Shown here: one piece after another, positions 33,348 to 44,590 of the stretch
Position numbering within the stretch: the stretch's first letter is position 1
Layout: every line of letters begins with the position of its first letter
NCBI GenBank assembly: GCA_008360975.2
Contig: CM039210.1
Location: forward strand, 8,434,293-8,498,292
Length of the DNA stretch: 64,000 nt
Direction: 5' to 3'
DNA from: Lichenostomus cassidix
Lineage: Eukaryota; Chordata; Aves; Passeriformes; Meliphagidae
Program-made: the position numbers and the translations under genes
Notes under the pieces: model-generated
Told to the model about the DNA's origin: nothing
What the model saw: only the letters and a program-made list of their open reading frames with translations
Databases searched by the model: none

Positions 33348-36300
33348 AGGGGCCCTGCCTCTAGCCAGGTAGAGGCCAGGGAAAACCGAAATTTTTGGAC
33401 AGTGTGGATTCGGTGGCCTGGCACATCAGAGCCACAAGAATACGAGGCTTTAGTTGACACTGGTGCACAATGCACGATAATCCCATCGCGACATGTGGGG
33501 ACAGAACCTATTTCTATTTCCGGCGTTACAGGAGGATCGCAAGACTTGACCCTCGTGAAAGCTGAGGTGAGCCTGACTGGAAGAGAGTGGAAAGAACATT
33601 CCATTGTGACTGGCCCAGAGGCTCCATGTATTTTGGGTATAGACTTCCTCCGAAATGGATATTTCAAAGACCCAAAGGGACTCAAGTGGGCATTTGGGAT
33701 AGCTGCTGTGGAGACAGAGGGCATAAAACAATTGAACACCTTGCCTGGACTGTCAGAGAACCCATCTGCAGTAGGACTCCTGAAAGGAGAAGAGCAACAA
33801 GTACCAATTGCAACCTCGATTGTGCACCGCCGACAGTACCGGACAACTCGTGATGCCGTGATTCCCATTCACAAACTAATCCGTGAGCTGGAGAGCCAAG
33901 GGGTGGTCAGCAGGACCCATTCATCCTTTAACAGCCCCATCTGGCCTGTGCGAAAATCTGAAGGAGAATGGAGATTGACTGTGGACTATCGTGCCTTGAA
34001 TGAGGTGACTCCACCTCTGAGTGCTGCTGTGACAGACATGCTGGAGCTCCAGTATGAGCTAGAGTCCAAGGCAGCAAAGTGGTATGCTACTATTGACATT
34101 GCAAATGCATTTTTCTCCATTCCTCTGGCAGCAGAGTGCAGACCTCAGTTTGCTTTCACCTGGAGGGGCGTGCAGTACACCTGGAACCGATTGCCCCAGG
34201 GGTGGAAACACAGTCCCACCATTTGTCATGGACTGATCCAGGCTGCACTGGAAAAGGGTGGGGCTCCAGACCATTTGCAATACATTGATGACATCATTGT
34301 GTGGGGAGACACAGCAGAAGAAGTATTTGAGAAAGGAAAGGAAGTAATCCAGATTCTCCTGGAAGCCGGTTTCGCTATAAAAAAGAGCAAAGTCAAAGGG
34401 CCTGCCAAAGAGATCCAGTTCCTAGGAGTGAAGTGGCAAGATGGACGGCGTCAGATTCCTACTGAGGTTATCAATAAAATCATCACAATGTCCCCCCCAA
34501 CCAACATGAAGGAGACACAAGCCTTCCTAGGCGCCATAGGCTTTTGGAGAATGCACATCCCTGAGTACAGCCAGATCGTGAGTCCTCTCTACCTCATAAC
34601 CCGCAAGAAGAACGATTTCCACTGGGGCCCTGAACAGCAGCAAGCCTTCACCCAGATCAAGCAGGAGATTGCTCATGCGGTAGCCCTTGGCCCAGTCAGG
34701 ACAGGGCCAGAAGTAAAGAATGTGCTTTACTCTGCAGCTGGGAGCCATGGCCTGTCCTGGAGCCTTTGGCAGAAGGTGCCTGGTGAGACCCGAGGTCGAC
34801 CACTGGGATTTTGGAGCCGAAGTTACAGAGGGTCTGAAGCCAACTACACCCCAACAGAGAAAGAAATCCTAGCAGCATATGAAGGAGTCCAAGCTGCCTC
34901 AGAGGTAATTGGCACAGAAGCACAACTCCTCCTGGCACCTCGACTACCGGTGCTGGGGTGGATGTTTAAAGCAGAGGTTCCCTCTACTCATCATGCCACC
35001 AATGGCACATGGAGCAAATGGATTGCCCTCATCACACAGTGCGCCCGTATGGGAAATCTGAATCGCCCTGGGATTTTGGAAATAATTACAAATTGGCCTG
35101 AAGGTGAAAATTTTAGTCTGACTGAGGAAGAGGAGCTGGAACAGGTGACCCGTGCAGAGGAAGCCCCACCATACAACCAACTGCCAGCAGATGAAACACG
35201 CTACGCTCTTTTCACTGATTGTTCCTGTCGTCTTGTAGGGACAAAACGAAAATGGAAAGCAGCTGTGTGGAGCCCCTCACGACGGGTTGCAGAAGCTAGG
35301 GAAGAAGAGGGGGGATCGAGCCAATTCGCTGAGCTCAAAGCCGTTCAGTTAGCCCTGGACATTGCTGAAAGAGAGAAATGGCCAAAGCTCTACCTTTATA
35401 CTGATTCATGGATGGTAGCCAATGCTCTGTGGGGTTGGCTGGAAAAGTGGAAGAAGGCTGGTTGGCAGCGTAGGGGAAAACCAATTTGGGCAGCTGAAGA
35501 GTGGAAAGACATTGCTAGTCGGGCAGAGAGACTACCTGTGAAGGTCCGCCATGTAGACGCCCATGTCCCCAAGAGTCGAGCTAATGAGGAACACCGAAAC
35601 AACGAACAGGTAGATCAGGCTGCAAAGATAAAGGTGTCCCAGGTAGACTTGGATTGGCAGCATAAAGGAGATTTATTCCTAGCTCGATGGGCCCATGATG
35701 CCTCAGGCCATCAGGGCAGAGATGCCACCTATAAGTGGGCACGAGACCGAGGGGTTGATCTAACCATGGACTGCATCTCTCAAGTTATCCATGACTGTGA
35801 AACATGTGCTGCCATCAAGCAAGCCAAGCGGGTGAAACCCCTGTGGTATGGTGGAAGGTGGTCAAAATATAAGTATGGAGAGGCCTGGCAGATTGATTAC
35901 ATCACACTGCCTCAAACCCGCCATGGCAAGCGCTATGTGCTCACAATGGTAGAAGCCACCACTGGGTGGCTGGAAACCTACCCTGTGCCTCATGCCACTG
36001 CTCGTAACACCATCCTGGGCCTTGAGAACCAAGTCCTGTGGAGGCATGGTACCCCTGAGAGTATTGAGTCAGATAACGGAACTCATTTTAAAAATAGCCT
36101 CATAAACAACTGGGCTAGAGACCATGGCATTGAGTGGGTGTACCACATTCCCTATCATGCACCAGCCGCTGGCAAAGTGGAACGGTATAATGGATTGTTA
36201 AAAACCACCCTAAAGGCATTGGGTGGGGGAACTTATAAGAATTGGGAGCGACATTGAGCAGAGGCCACCTGGTTAGTCAATACCCGAGGCTCCATCAACC

Positions 36301-36539
36301 GAGCAGGTCCTGCCCAATCTGAGCTTCTACATACAGTGGATGGAGATAAGGTCCCAGCAGTACATGCCAGAGGCTTGTTAGGGAAAACTGTCTGGATTGA
36401 TTCTGCCTCACATAAAGACAAACCCATCCGTGGGGTTGTCTTTGCCCAGGGACCAGGGTGTACTTGGTGGATAATGCAGGAAGATGGAAAAACACAATGT
36501 GTCCCTCAGGGAAATTTAATTTTGGGTGAAGGCCACATG
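33348..36539 (+). CDS. pol: pol of L (protease, RT, RNase H, integrase), one in-frame stop
   Basis: Open and in frame from the gag TAG. Protease DTGAQ near 33460; RT with LTVDYRALNE, LPQGWKHSPT and YIDD (near 34282); RNase H with LFTDCS, ELKAVQLAL, YTDSWMVAN and NNEQVDQA; integrase with GHQGRDATYKW and CETC, WQIDYI, ESDNGTHF and GKVERYNG. A TGA at 36255-36257 lies after the catalytic core; the C-terminal domain continues in frame to TAA near 36540 (GKTVWIDSA, GCTWWIMQEDG). The first pol codon is not an ATG, consistent with readthrough from gag. The stop would give an integrase without its C-terminal domain. Confidence 0.9.
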
Positions 36540-36596
36540 TAAGGTTGGGATGGCAACATACCACCGTTCACCGTTCGTGACATTATTTGTACATAG

Positions 36597-36699
36597 TTAT
36601 GTGTATATATGTATATATGTATATATGTATATATGTATATATGTATATATGTATGTGTGTATGTATGTATATAGGTGTATATATATATGTGTGTGTTTG
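36597..36699. repeat. TATG/TATA microsatellite before the 3' LTR of L
   Basis: GTATATAT units repeated about seven times, then TATG/TGTG variants, between pol and the polypurine tract. The reverse strand also shows an open frame through it, which is only repeat. Confidence 0.9.
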
Positions 36700-36743
36700 A
36701 AGTTGGAAGATGTTAAGGTGGGCCTTAAGCCAACGCTATGGAA

Positions 36744-36755
36744 TAAGGGGTGGAA
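36744..36755 (+). other. Polypurine tract of L
   Basis: AAGGGGTGGAA precedes the LTR start TGTCGTGG. Confidence 0.75.
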
Positions 36756-37345
36756 TGTCGTGGATTGATGATATGATAATCCTTTATCCCCTATCGTTGG
36801 CTTATATGCCCAAGAAAGAAAAAAATGTGTAAAAATGTGTGGTCCTGTCTCTTTAACTGCACCCAGCCGCAGAGAGAAACGCGGGTTGTTTTGAAAACAT
36901 TTTCTCCAAGCCTCGCTTCGGGGGAGGATTCGTCGCCCGGCAGAGACTGCGTGCTGGACGGGGGTCGGAGTGAGCTCTGTTCCCGTTTTTTCCATTCTTC
37001 TTCTTTTTTTCCTCGTTCGGACCCCTTCTCTTCGATCTGCTTTGCCACCCGGAGACCCAGGAGGGCCAGAGGACAGCAGAGCTCTCAGGGAGCTCCACCC
37101 GGCCCCGGGTGGGGGGCGAGGAGGAGAGGGACTGCGTCTGAGAAAAGGACTTTTTAATCAGGTTGAATAACTGCCTTTCACCTTGTTTTTCCCCTTCCCC
37201 TGTGCCTTGTAGGGCACTCTGCGTGGTTTTGTTAAATAAATAGTTTTTTCTTCACTTCCATCTAAGAGGTTCTGTTGGGGGTGGGGGAGGGGGTATCGGG
37301 GCCCTTCGCTCTCGGAGGAGAGAGTCTTATCATTAACCCGGGACA
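36756..37345 (+). repeat. 3' LTR of L
   Basis: 590 bp, same ends as the 5' LTR, differing at about nine bases plus two short length changes; followed by GAGAA. Confidence 0.95.
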
Positions 37346-37350
37346 GAGAA

Positions 37351-38842
37351 TTCTAAAATGTTTGCTCACTTCAGATGTGGAGACAAGACTGCCATTGGCT
37401 GAATCAGTAACTGTAGCAATGAGACATGGACAGTGCTTCTTGAGGAGAGAATCACTTTAATGCAGCTACAGACAGTCTTTTATACTATACAGCTAGGTAA
37501 AACTTTTATACTGTGCTAAAAATATTCCAGCTAAAATTATACTTGTTAGCATTCTTGTTTACTAAACAAACACACACTGGCTGTGTCCATATCCCCTATC
37601 ACCTCTCGTGCGGCTGTCCACGCGCTGTTCTGGCCTATGAGGATTCTGGTCAGGTGTCGATCACACAGGTGCTTATATAAGTTGTTTTTGCCTGCATGTC
37701 AGCTATAGTTTCCTAAAATGCTTTTTAGTGGGCAAGAGTGAGCAAAAGGCCTTTCACCTTATTCTATAGGATTTTTCTTGTCTCTTACAAGTAACATTAG
37801 TCCTGTATCTTGTATGTTTTTCTTAGGAATTATTTTTGGAAAACCCTTTAGATAACTTTAGAGGTGTTCTTTAACACTTATTTGTATGCATTTTTTAATT
37901 TAAATAATCCCATCTTAATGATGGAGAAATACAAAATATATCCTTTATAAAATTGTACAAACCATATAAACACCAAGGTCATGGAGGAAGGAGGGTAAGG
38001 AAGGGCTCTAGGCACAGGAGCAAAGATTCCCTTGCAATCTGTGTAATAGACCATTGTCTCAGTTTGAGACAAATTAGGGGGGTGAACGCTCCCAAATTCC
38101 GGGGAGCCCCTCTCCCACTCAGGTCCAGAAGTAATTTCCTTAGAGGAAAGTGAAAAGAAAAAATCTGTTTATTTAACAAAACAAAACAGAATGCCCACAA
38201 GGCACGTACAATGTTATCATTTTTCTGAGTAAGGCTGTACTTTCGAAAAATCCTGGCAAACTTATGCTTACATTAGAAAACTATTGACTGTGAAGCAGGC
38301 ATTTTCAATAATGCTTATAGTCATCACAGGTCACTCCTGAAGCTGACTTATGTGCAATCATGACATATTTTCCAAACCTTTAAAATCTTTCCGGTTAATC
38401 CTGCAGAAATTCAGCCCTCTAGAGTTCCATGTTTCTGTTATCTCATTCACCACTCTGTTGATTGCTTGCAAATTTTCAGTAGTTTTCTTGTAACAATGGA
38501 GTCAAAACGAGTTAAATTCTGCTGTATTTGAAACTTTTAAAGTAACACTTTCACCTTTGAATCTCGTTTTGGTAAATTTAAGGCTCAAAAGATGCAAAGG
38601 CATCCAAAGTGACTACTTCATTGAAGTCAAGGGAATTTTTTTCACAGGTATACATTGAACAATGTCTGTGTGCATGCGAGTGTAAAAGTGCTGCAGCAAA
38701 TGTACTAGGAATGCTGTTCTAGCTTCTTAAGTATTTTAAATTTGTAAGTTAGGCCTGTAAGTCAGTTGCTACTGTGTTATGGCAAATTCTATATTAATAA
38801 ATTGCTAAATAGTTTAATGTAAGTTATCTGTTAAGTTTCTAC
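37351..38842. other. Intergenic, possible inverted LTR remnants
   Basis: No gene recognised. 37440-37740 has features of an inverted LTR (CACTTTAATGC, TTTTATACT), and 38080-38160 includes GGGGGGTGAACGCTCCC, but ends and TSD could not be set. Confidence 0.3.
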
Positions 38843-39258
38843 TGGTCCCTGGAACTTGCCTGTTTTTGTCATTCAGAAAAAGAATGGTAAGTGGAGCTTG
38901 CTGCATGATTTGAGAAAAATTAATGTGGTGATGGGAGACGTGTGCCCTGCAGCCAGGGCTCCCACTGCTTTTTTACCATTCCACTGCATCCTGACAATGC
39001 TCCAAAATTTCTTTTTCTGTGTCAAGCCCTAATTTACAGGAACCCCTGAAACTGTTTCATTGGGTGATGCTACCACAAGGAATGAAAAACAGCCCAACCA
39101 TATGCCAGTGGTTTGTGGCACGTGTTTTGAGCTCTGTGCATCAGCTAGCGCCCGAGGCTCTCACATACCATTATATGGATGATATCCTTGTGGCTGCCTC
39201 CCAACCTCATGTTATGCAGAAATCCCTAGCCCTCACCACAGAGTTTGCCTGTTATTGA
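38843..39258 (+). pseudogene. RT fragment of K
   Basis: [24 protein letters not shown], then after a frame change HWVMLPQGMKNSPTICQWF and YHYMDDILVAAS with an intact YMDD (39172-39183). Betaretrovirus-like, similar to G and J. The frame ends abruptly near 39258 and nothing of the thumb, RNase H or early integrase follows. Confidence 0.8.
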
Positions 39259-39261
39259 AGC

Positions 39262-40250
39262 TACACTCTGTTAAGTGTTAGCTTTAAATTCTGTTAAGTC
39301 TAGGTGTTAAGGTTAAGTTCTGTTAAGTTTAAGTGATGTTATGTTTGAGTAAAGTTAAGTTTAAGCTCTGTTGTAATATGCTCATTTACTTTAAAGAATA
39401 CAGTTCTTCTGCTATGGAGATAAGATAAAGCTTTAAAACAGAAACCTTCCTGATGAAGATTTAACCATGTGAACATATGGTCTATTGGATCCTTGGTTTC
39501 GTCAAGAATTCTGTGGGTCTAGTTGTTCTACACTGGTTGATTAGTATTGCTATTCATAACAATCTTTGCCATTTTATCTTCCATAGGTAATACAGAAGAA
39601 TGGGTAACAATTTGAAATTATGGATATTATTAATTGTAAGATGCTTTGCTTTATTTTCATATATGCATAGATGTGTGAAAAATATATCTCACCTTTTTAG
39701 AATGGTTACTGTTACTGTATTAATGATTTTAGATATGTTGATAGTGTAATGACATGAATTCACTGAGCTTTTATAAAGAATATTATCCAGAAGATATTAT
39801 TTGATGTTACACATATGCATTCCTTTAGTTATTTGCAGTTTGTTTATGGTACCATTGATTACTTAGTAAAAATTAAATGGCAATGTCGGCTGCTTTAGAA
39901 AATTCCACATAACCTTGTGTAGTTATCTGCGAGAAGTGTATCATTTTAAGAGACTTTCCCAATTGATATTAATAGAGGCTTGTTTGTAGGATGTTTTAGG
40001 GAGACCCTCCCAGTCGAGGCCTAGGTTCTGGCCAAGCCCTGGCCCTGGCTGGATGGGAAGTATGCCATCAGTTCCAGTTGTTTCTTCACTAAAAATGTAA
40101 TTGAGTCACTCTGAGTTCCTGATTTGGGCTTATGAAAGCTGGACCCCCTTCAGGGTAAACTTGGAATCCTTGCTGGGGAAAGGTTCTCCAGGTCCTGCCT
40201 GTGAAATGAGGTTCCCCAGCGATTGCAGACTCTGGGTGATAGTAGAGTGC
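39262..40250 (+). repeat. F/H-type 3' interior sequence in K, direct orientation
   Basis: 39263-39370 is built from CTGTTAAGTTTAAG variants, and 39930-40240 matches the minus strand of F (about 41080-41350): TTGATATTAATAGAGGCTTG, GGTTCTGGCCAAGCC, GGGGAAAGGTTCTCCA. K thus carries the same noncoding module that fills F and H upstream of their polypurine tract. Confidence 0.65.
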
Positions 40251-40454
40251 TTAGGCAATTGATGATGTACTTTCCTAAATCACTATCCTTTCTCTCATGT
40301 ACCAATGTGTGCATGTAGAGCTGAGCATGTAGTAAGCTTATTGTTCTATTCCATGTATTGTTACACCTTTGTGTTGTTTTCATATTCATACCGAGAGAAG
40401 CACATTGCCAAAAACAAAAAGGGTGAGTATGGCTCCTCAAGAACAATTAGATAA

Positions 40455-40543
40455 CGCAATATTCACACTAAAACTTTTCGAATGCAGATCATCAGTTTTG
40501 ATCCCTGACAGAGCGATACTGCTCTGAAGGTCTGCATGTGCAG
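40455..40543 (+). pseudogene. Integrase fragment of K, left of F
   Basis: Short piece resembling the region just before the integrase C-terminal domain of G (reads AIFTLKLF); continues on the other side of F at 43762. Confidence 0.4.
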
Positions 40544-40903
40544 TAAAGAGAAACGAACGAGAGGGAACTCACAGGCAGTCTCAATATGCGATATAAAGTA
40601 AGCTCCCTTTTATTTCACCAAACGAGAGACTTATATACTGTTACAGAAGTTTCTATTCATAGATACACACACACACCTGCAGCTGTTCTCACACATTCAG
40701 GGATCTTCCTGCTAACTCCCTTATTCTTTTCTCATAACACTCCTGACTCCTAATCTTTCTCATGGCATTCTTCCCACAGAACATTCTCAGGCAAACAAAC
40801 CACTGCAGCTTGTTGGAATTTTACTGAGGCCTGACAATACTGAAGCTTTGCTCAGCCCTGCTCAGTTAGCATGAGTTTTGCTGGAAAACTGCGTTTTCCA
40901 ACA
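40544..40903 (-). repeat. 3' LTR of F
   Basis: 360 bp, begins TAAAGAGAAACG, ends TTTTCCAACA. On the minus strand it is preceded by the polypurine tract GAAACGGGAGAAC. AATAAA (minus strand) near 40612. Confidence 0.95.
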
Positions 40904-42200
40904 GTTCTCCCGTTTCGCTTGTGAGAACAGACGTTGTCTGTTATCAGATTAATTCGCTTTGCTATAAGTAATTCTCATTATTAGAATTGTTATAAGTTTA
41001 CCTAAGGAAATTTCATTAGTTATTTAGATATGTTGCCATGGTCTAGAAATTGTCATTGCTGAAAACATTCACTTCACAGGTAAAGCTTAGAGAACCTTTC
41101 CCGGGTAAGGACTCTAAGTTTACTTGGAAGAAGGTTTAGCTTTTATAAACTCAATTTGGTAAATGAAAATTAATTGATCACATTTTGATGCAGAATACTT
41201 TGAGACTCATGGCATGTTTCCCAGCCAGTTAGAACCAAAGCTTGGCCAGAGCTTAGGTGCTAAGTGGAAGGGTTTTCTTAGAACATCTTATAAACAAGCT
41301 TTGATTAATATCAATAAGGAGAGTGTCTTAACATGTTACCATTTTTGTAGATAGCTATATAAGGTAAGATGAAATATTTGAAAACAATAGATATTATTAC
41401 TTGACTTTAACTAAGAAAATAAAACTGCAAAGCTTTTGTGAATAATAATACAAACTAACAAATTTAAAACTTAAATTAATATCACTAAAAATGAATAAAA
41501 CTTAATCTTAATAAATCTTATTTTAAACTAACAAATTGGACTTAACTATAATGGAATTTAAAATTGATATCACTTTAACAACTTAACTCTAACAAGATTT
41601 AAAACTTAACAGAATTTAAAATTAACATCACTTAATATTACTCAACAGAATTTTAACTTTAACAGAACTTACAACTTAATAGAATTTAAATTCACTATTA
41701 CTTAACTTTAACAGAATCTATGCTTAACTAAAGATACTTAACAGGTAATTTAAACTATTCAGTATGACTTCACTCACAGGTTTTCATTCACACCTTAAAA
41801 CTCTCAAGAAATCAAAATCACTCTCTCATCAATCAGGCTTCATTTACACATTAAAGCATTCAACACACTCTCAGTAGGCCTACAATATTCACACATACAC
41901 ACAAATGCTTTAGTAAAATTCAATTTTTGTTCAAAGCTTTTAGTATTCAAGGTGTTATTTTTTATCAGGATAATATCTTATTACAATGCTTCTTTATTAG
42001 TAAATTGCTGGAAATAGGTTTTGGCCTGTTGGTCAATACGTGGCAATGGATGTTTCACCCTGCAAAGCGAATAATTAGAGGTTTTGGAGAGAATCTGCAG
42101 CTCCGATTCGGGTATCAGAGTGCTGTTTCTGCTGGCAACGCTGTTGGTTAGTTCTGGTTCGCTGCTGAAGCTGTCAATCATTTCCTCATCCTTGGGGAGG
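40904..42200 (-). other. Noncoding 3' interior of F, AT-rich repeat-like
   Basis: No open frame of interest. 41440-41760 is a degenerate array of TTAACAGAATTTAAA-type units. H (53881-55545) and K (39262-40250) carry the same module. 42005-42160 corresponds to the part of H that holds two extra host-like inserts. Confidence 0.7.
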
Positions 42201-42208
42201 AGTAGAGT

Positions 42209-43066
42209 TTAGAGTTTCACCACAGACGTCACAGTTGGGGCAGTAAAGAGGCGTGGATGGCTCGCGGCTCCGCCCACCAGGGTACCCTCTGGGACTTCCG
42301 CTCTGGTTGTCATTTGGCCGGAAGCCACGGTTGGAACAACTTCCGCCACAAGTCTCCTTTGTGTGGCGTGCCGCAGGGTAGGGGCCGCCGCTGCTCCTGG
42401 GTCACTGGTCACTTTCTGTTTGTTCTTTTTGTTTCTGCAAGCTTCTGTACTGTGAGTATCTTTGTTGCAGCAGGAACACCAAACTCTTTCATTACAATTC
42501 TTCCGCATGTGTCTCTCACTCCTGCATCGGTAACATCGGGATGATTTCTGGTTACTCTGTTTCTTTACCCGCAATATCGGAGCTCGTTCTAACAGGAACA
42601 GATTTTTCATCCAATCGAGTAACTTTGTATTCTCGGCTACCAGCAGCGGCACCGTGCGCCCTCTCTCCCCCCCCCTCCCTGGCGGGGGGGGTTTCCCTGG
42701 CTGCGCGGCTGCCGAAGTTCCCCGCATAGCAAAACCAGCAGAGTAACTCATAGGTTTCTCTCTGCTCCATGCAGCTGTTATGTCCTGTGCCGTGAGCCAC
42801 GCAAGGTTTTGCTCCGTGGCGTGTATTTGTAAGCAGGCTACAACTTTACTCCATGGTTTGCTAAGCTTTCTTGCTATTTTATCACAGTTCAAAAGCAAAA
42901 CAGCTCCGTAATTCAGCCACTCTCCCACACTGAATACTGTAATAGGATTTGTAAAAAATCCATAAGCTTGTCCTACTGCCATCAGGCCAGCCAAATGTAA
43001 CAGGCTACTGAGTTTGTGCTTTTCTAAAAAGCATAACAATAAAATTTGGGCTACCTCTGATTCCAT
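42209..43066 (-). CDS. gag: Mini-gag of F
   Basis: 285 intact codons. The N-terminal 110 residues (FLEKHKLSSLLHLAGLM, WSKVVACLQIHATEQ) look like a matrix-type helical domain. A Pro/Gly-rich linker follows, and the C-terminus has two CCHC knuckles with correct spacing (CYRCRSERHMRKNC and CSCCNKDTHSTEAC) and Lys-rich flanks. Most of a capsid is absent; H retains about 40 extra residues here (QYITELGNFTTKN onward). It could bind element RNA and join particles of a helper. Similarity to a named gag family is not recognised. Confidence 0.75.
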   Translation of the reverse strand: MESEVAQILLLCFLEKHKLSSLLHLAGLMAVGQAYGFFTNPITVFSVGEWLNYGAVLLLNCDKIARKLSKPWSKVVACLQIHATEQNLAWLTAQDITAAWSREKPMSYSAGFAMRGTSAAAQPGKPPPPGRGGERGRTVPLLVAENTKLLDWMKNLFLLERAPILRVKKQSNQKSSRCYRCRSERHMRKNCNERVWCSCCNKDTHSTEACRNKKNKQKVTSDPGAAAAPTLRHATQRRLVAEVVPTVASGQMTTRAEVPEGTLVGGAASHPRLFTAPTVTSVVKL

Positions 43067-43381
43067 TTTTGGTCCAGCTGGTTTTCGGGGTCCTGGTCAA
43101 CACCGTCTAAGCACTGTATTGAAGCTCGCAAGTTGCCAGAGTTTGTTTTTCAGGGTCCTGGTCAACACCGTCTAAGCACTTTATTGAAGCTCGCTAGTTG
43201 CCAGAGTTTGTGCAGCTTTTCCGAGTATTAGCCCATCCGGAAGCGGGTCTTTTTCAGCCCAGGCTTTCATAGCCCCCCGGCGCTGCTCTGGGGCCTCTCC
43301 GGTCTCGTCGCTCTCTGGGCAGGGTCGTAAAATCCATTGTCAGGGTTCGTAGTCGTCGGTTCTAAATCCTGCTAGCTCCGT

Positions 43382-43399
43382 ATCACGTCGGGGTCACCA
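43382..43399 (-). other. Primer-binding site of F (tRNA-Trp type)
   Basis: Minus strand TGGTGACCCCGACGTGAT, two bases from the LTR. This is the tRNA-Trp site known from avian leukosis/sarcoma viruses. Confidence 0.9.
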
Positions 43400-43401
43400 T
43401 T

Positions 43402-43761
43402 TAAAGAGAAACGAACGAGAGGGAACTCACAGGCAGTCTCAATATGAGATATAAAGTAAGCTCCCTTTTATTTCACCAAACGAGAGACTTATATACTGTT
43501 ACAGAAGTTTCTATTCATAGATACACACACACACCTGCAGCTGTTCTCACACATTCAGGGATCTTCCTGCTAACTCCCTTATTCTTTTCTCATAACACTC
43601 CTGACTCCTAATCTTTCTCATGGCATTCTTCCCACAGAACATTCTCAGGCAAACAAACCACTGCAGCTTGTTGGAATTTTACTGAGGCCTGACAATACTG
43701 AAGCTTTGCTCAGCCCTGCTCAGTTAGCATGAGTTTTGCTGGAAAACTGCGTTTTCCAACA
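43402..43761 (-). repeat. 5' LTR of F
   Basis: 360 bp; differs from the 3' LTR by GAGATA versus GCGATA at one base as far as I can see. Confidence 0.95.
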
Positions 43762-43767
43762 GTGCAG

Positions 43768-43960
43768 AACCAATTTCCAAAAGTTTTATGTAAGGATCCA
43801 CAATTGGGTGCTCAGTGACAAGGCCCAGATGATTTACTAACCTGGGGAAGAGGGTATGCATGTGTTCTATCACTAACAGGTCCAAAGCAGTTACCTGCTC
43901 GTCCGGCAAAAACTGCCCCATGAGTCTGAAGGACCAGTCCAACGACTCGATACCCCAGCT
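43768..43960 (+). pseudogene. Integrase C-terminal domain of K
   Basis: Reads VLCKDPQLGAQ, then TWGRGYACVLSLTGPKQLPA, closely matching the G integrase tail (IVWGRGYACVSTPSGPKW). One in-frame TGA near 43818. Confirms K as a betaretrovirus-like pol and sets its orientation. Confidence 0.8.
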
Positions 43961-44253
43961 AAAGACACAACATCAACCATCAGCACACAGGTGAACCCAG
44001 AGATAACATGAGGGATGTTGAAGCAACTACAACAAAGAACTGACATCCTGATGCACAGTGTAGGAACGGCACCAGCCCCAGAGAACACCTTCCTGGCCTA
44101 CCTAGCTAGCAACGGTACCATAAGAATTCTGCGATTCCTCTGGACAAACATTGATTGCCTCTGGGGAGACGAGGCTCAGTGAGAGAAAAAATTACCTAAT
44201 CAGCATCCAGCCCTCACAGGCAAGGCAGGAGCAGGGGCAGGGTTGCCAGGACC
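43961..44253 (+). other. Junction region of K between pol and the host fragment
   Basis: A readable stretch (ILMHSVGTAPAPENTFLAYL, then ASNGTIRILRFL) may be the pol end or env leader; it ends at a TGA near 44179. The last 70 bases resemble a GC-rich 5' UTR running into ATG 44254. Confidence 0.35.
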
Positions 44254-44590
44254 ATGGGGCTGTGCCTGGAAGCTTACAGAGGCAGCCTGCCAACAGAGAC
44301 CTTGTGTCCCACAGCACCCACTATCATATTGTTGTGTCCCTGCTGACCTTCTTCAGCTATTTCCTGCTCCATGCTTCCAGAAAGACATTCAGTTATGTCA
44401 AAGTTAGCATTTCCAGCTAGTGGACTTCTCTCCTGCCTAAACAGCATGGCCCCCGAGCTCTGGCCATGAGCTCTGGAAGAGAAGCCACTTACTTCCAAGT
44501 ACAGAAGAAGCAGCTCTCTTCCTGGGGACACTGGACACCACTATTTTGGTTTCCCATGCTGTGGGCCTCTTTGCCTGTGGCATGGCAGTT
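44254..44590 (+). pseudogene. SLC37A3: SLC37A3-like host fragment inside K
   Basis: ATG 44254 opens RGSLP, then (after a frame change) HIVVSLLTFFSYFLLHASRK and KTFSYVKVSIS, a TAG at 44418, and in a third frame FLGTLDTTILVSHAVGLF. These match, in order, the N-terminus and first membrane segments of SLC37A3, an ER-type sugar-phosphate exchanger family member. About 110 codons are present without intron-like gaps, suggesting an origin from spliced mRNA. It lies where env should be and runs directly into an env TM tail. Frameshifts and the stop make it a pseudogene. Identification is from memory of the family, not a search. Confidence 0.75.

Larger units (their letters stand above)
30841..37345 (+). 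mobile_element. Provirus L: nearly intact ERV-L
   Basis: Two 590-bp LTRs (about nine substitutions plus two short indels apart), 5-bp TSD GAGAA at 30836-30840 and 37346-37350, primer-binding site, gag, pol and polypurine tract. No env and, unlike mammalian ERV-L elements, no dUTPase after integrase. A 5-bp TSD and the pol sequence place it in class III. Only one lesion is seen in pol. Confidence 0.95.
40544..43761 (-). mobile_element. Element F: very young gag-only LTR retroelement
   Basis: 3218 bp with two 360-bp LTRs that differ at one visible base, 6-bp TSD GTGCAG (40538-40543 and 43762-43767), tRNA-Trp primer site, one gag-like frame and a long AT-rich noncoding stretch. No pol or env, so it must rely on another element's enzymes. 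Close relative of H and of the solo LTR at 22902-23256. Confidence 0.95.

Noticed and set aside
36597..36768. Open frames through the TATG/TATA repeat
   Set aside because: Simple-sequence translation only.
39263..39370. CRISPR-like array from the CTGTTAAG repeats
   Set aside because: Units vary in length and sequence, have no regular spacers, and the DNA is vertebrate.
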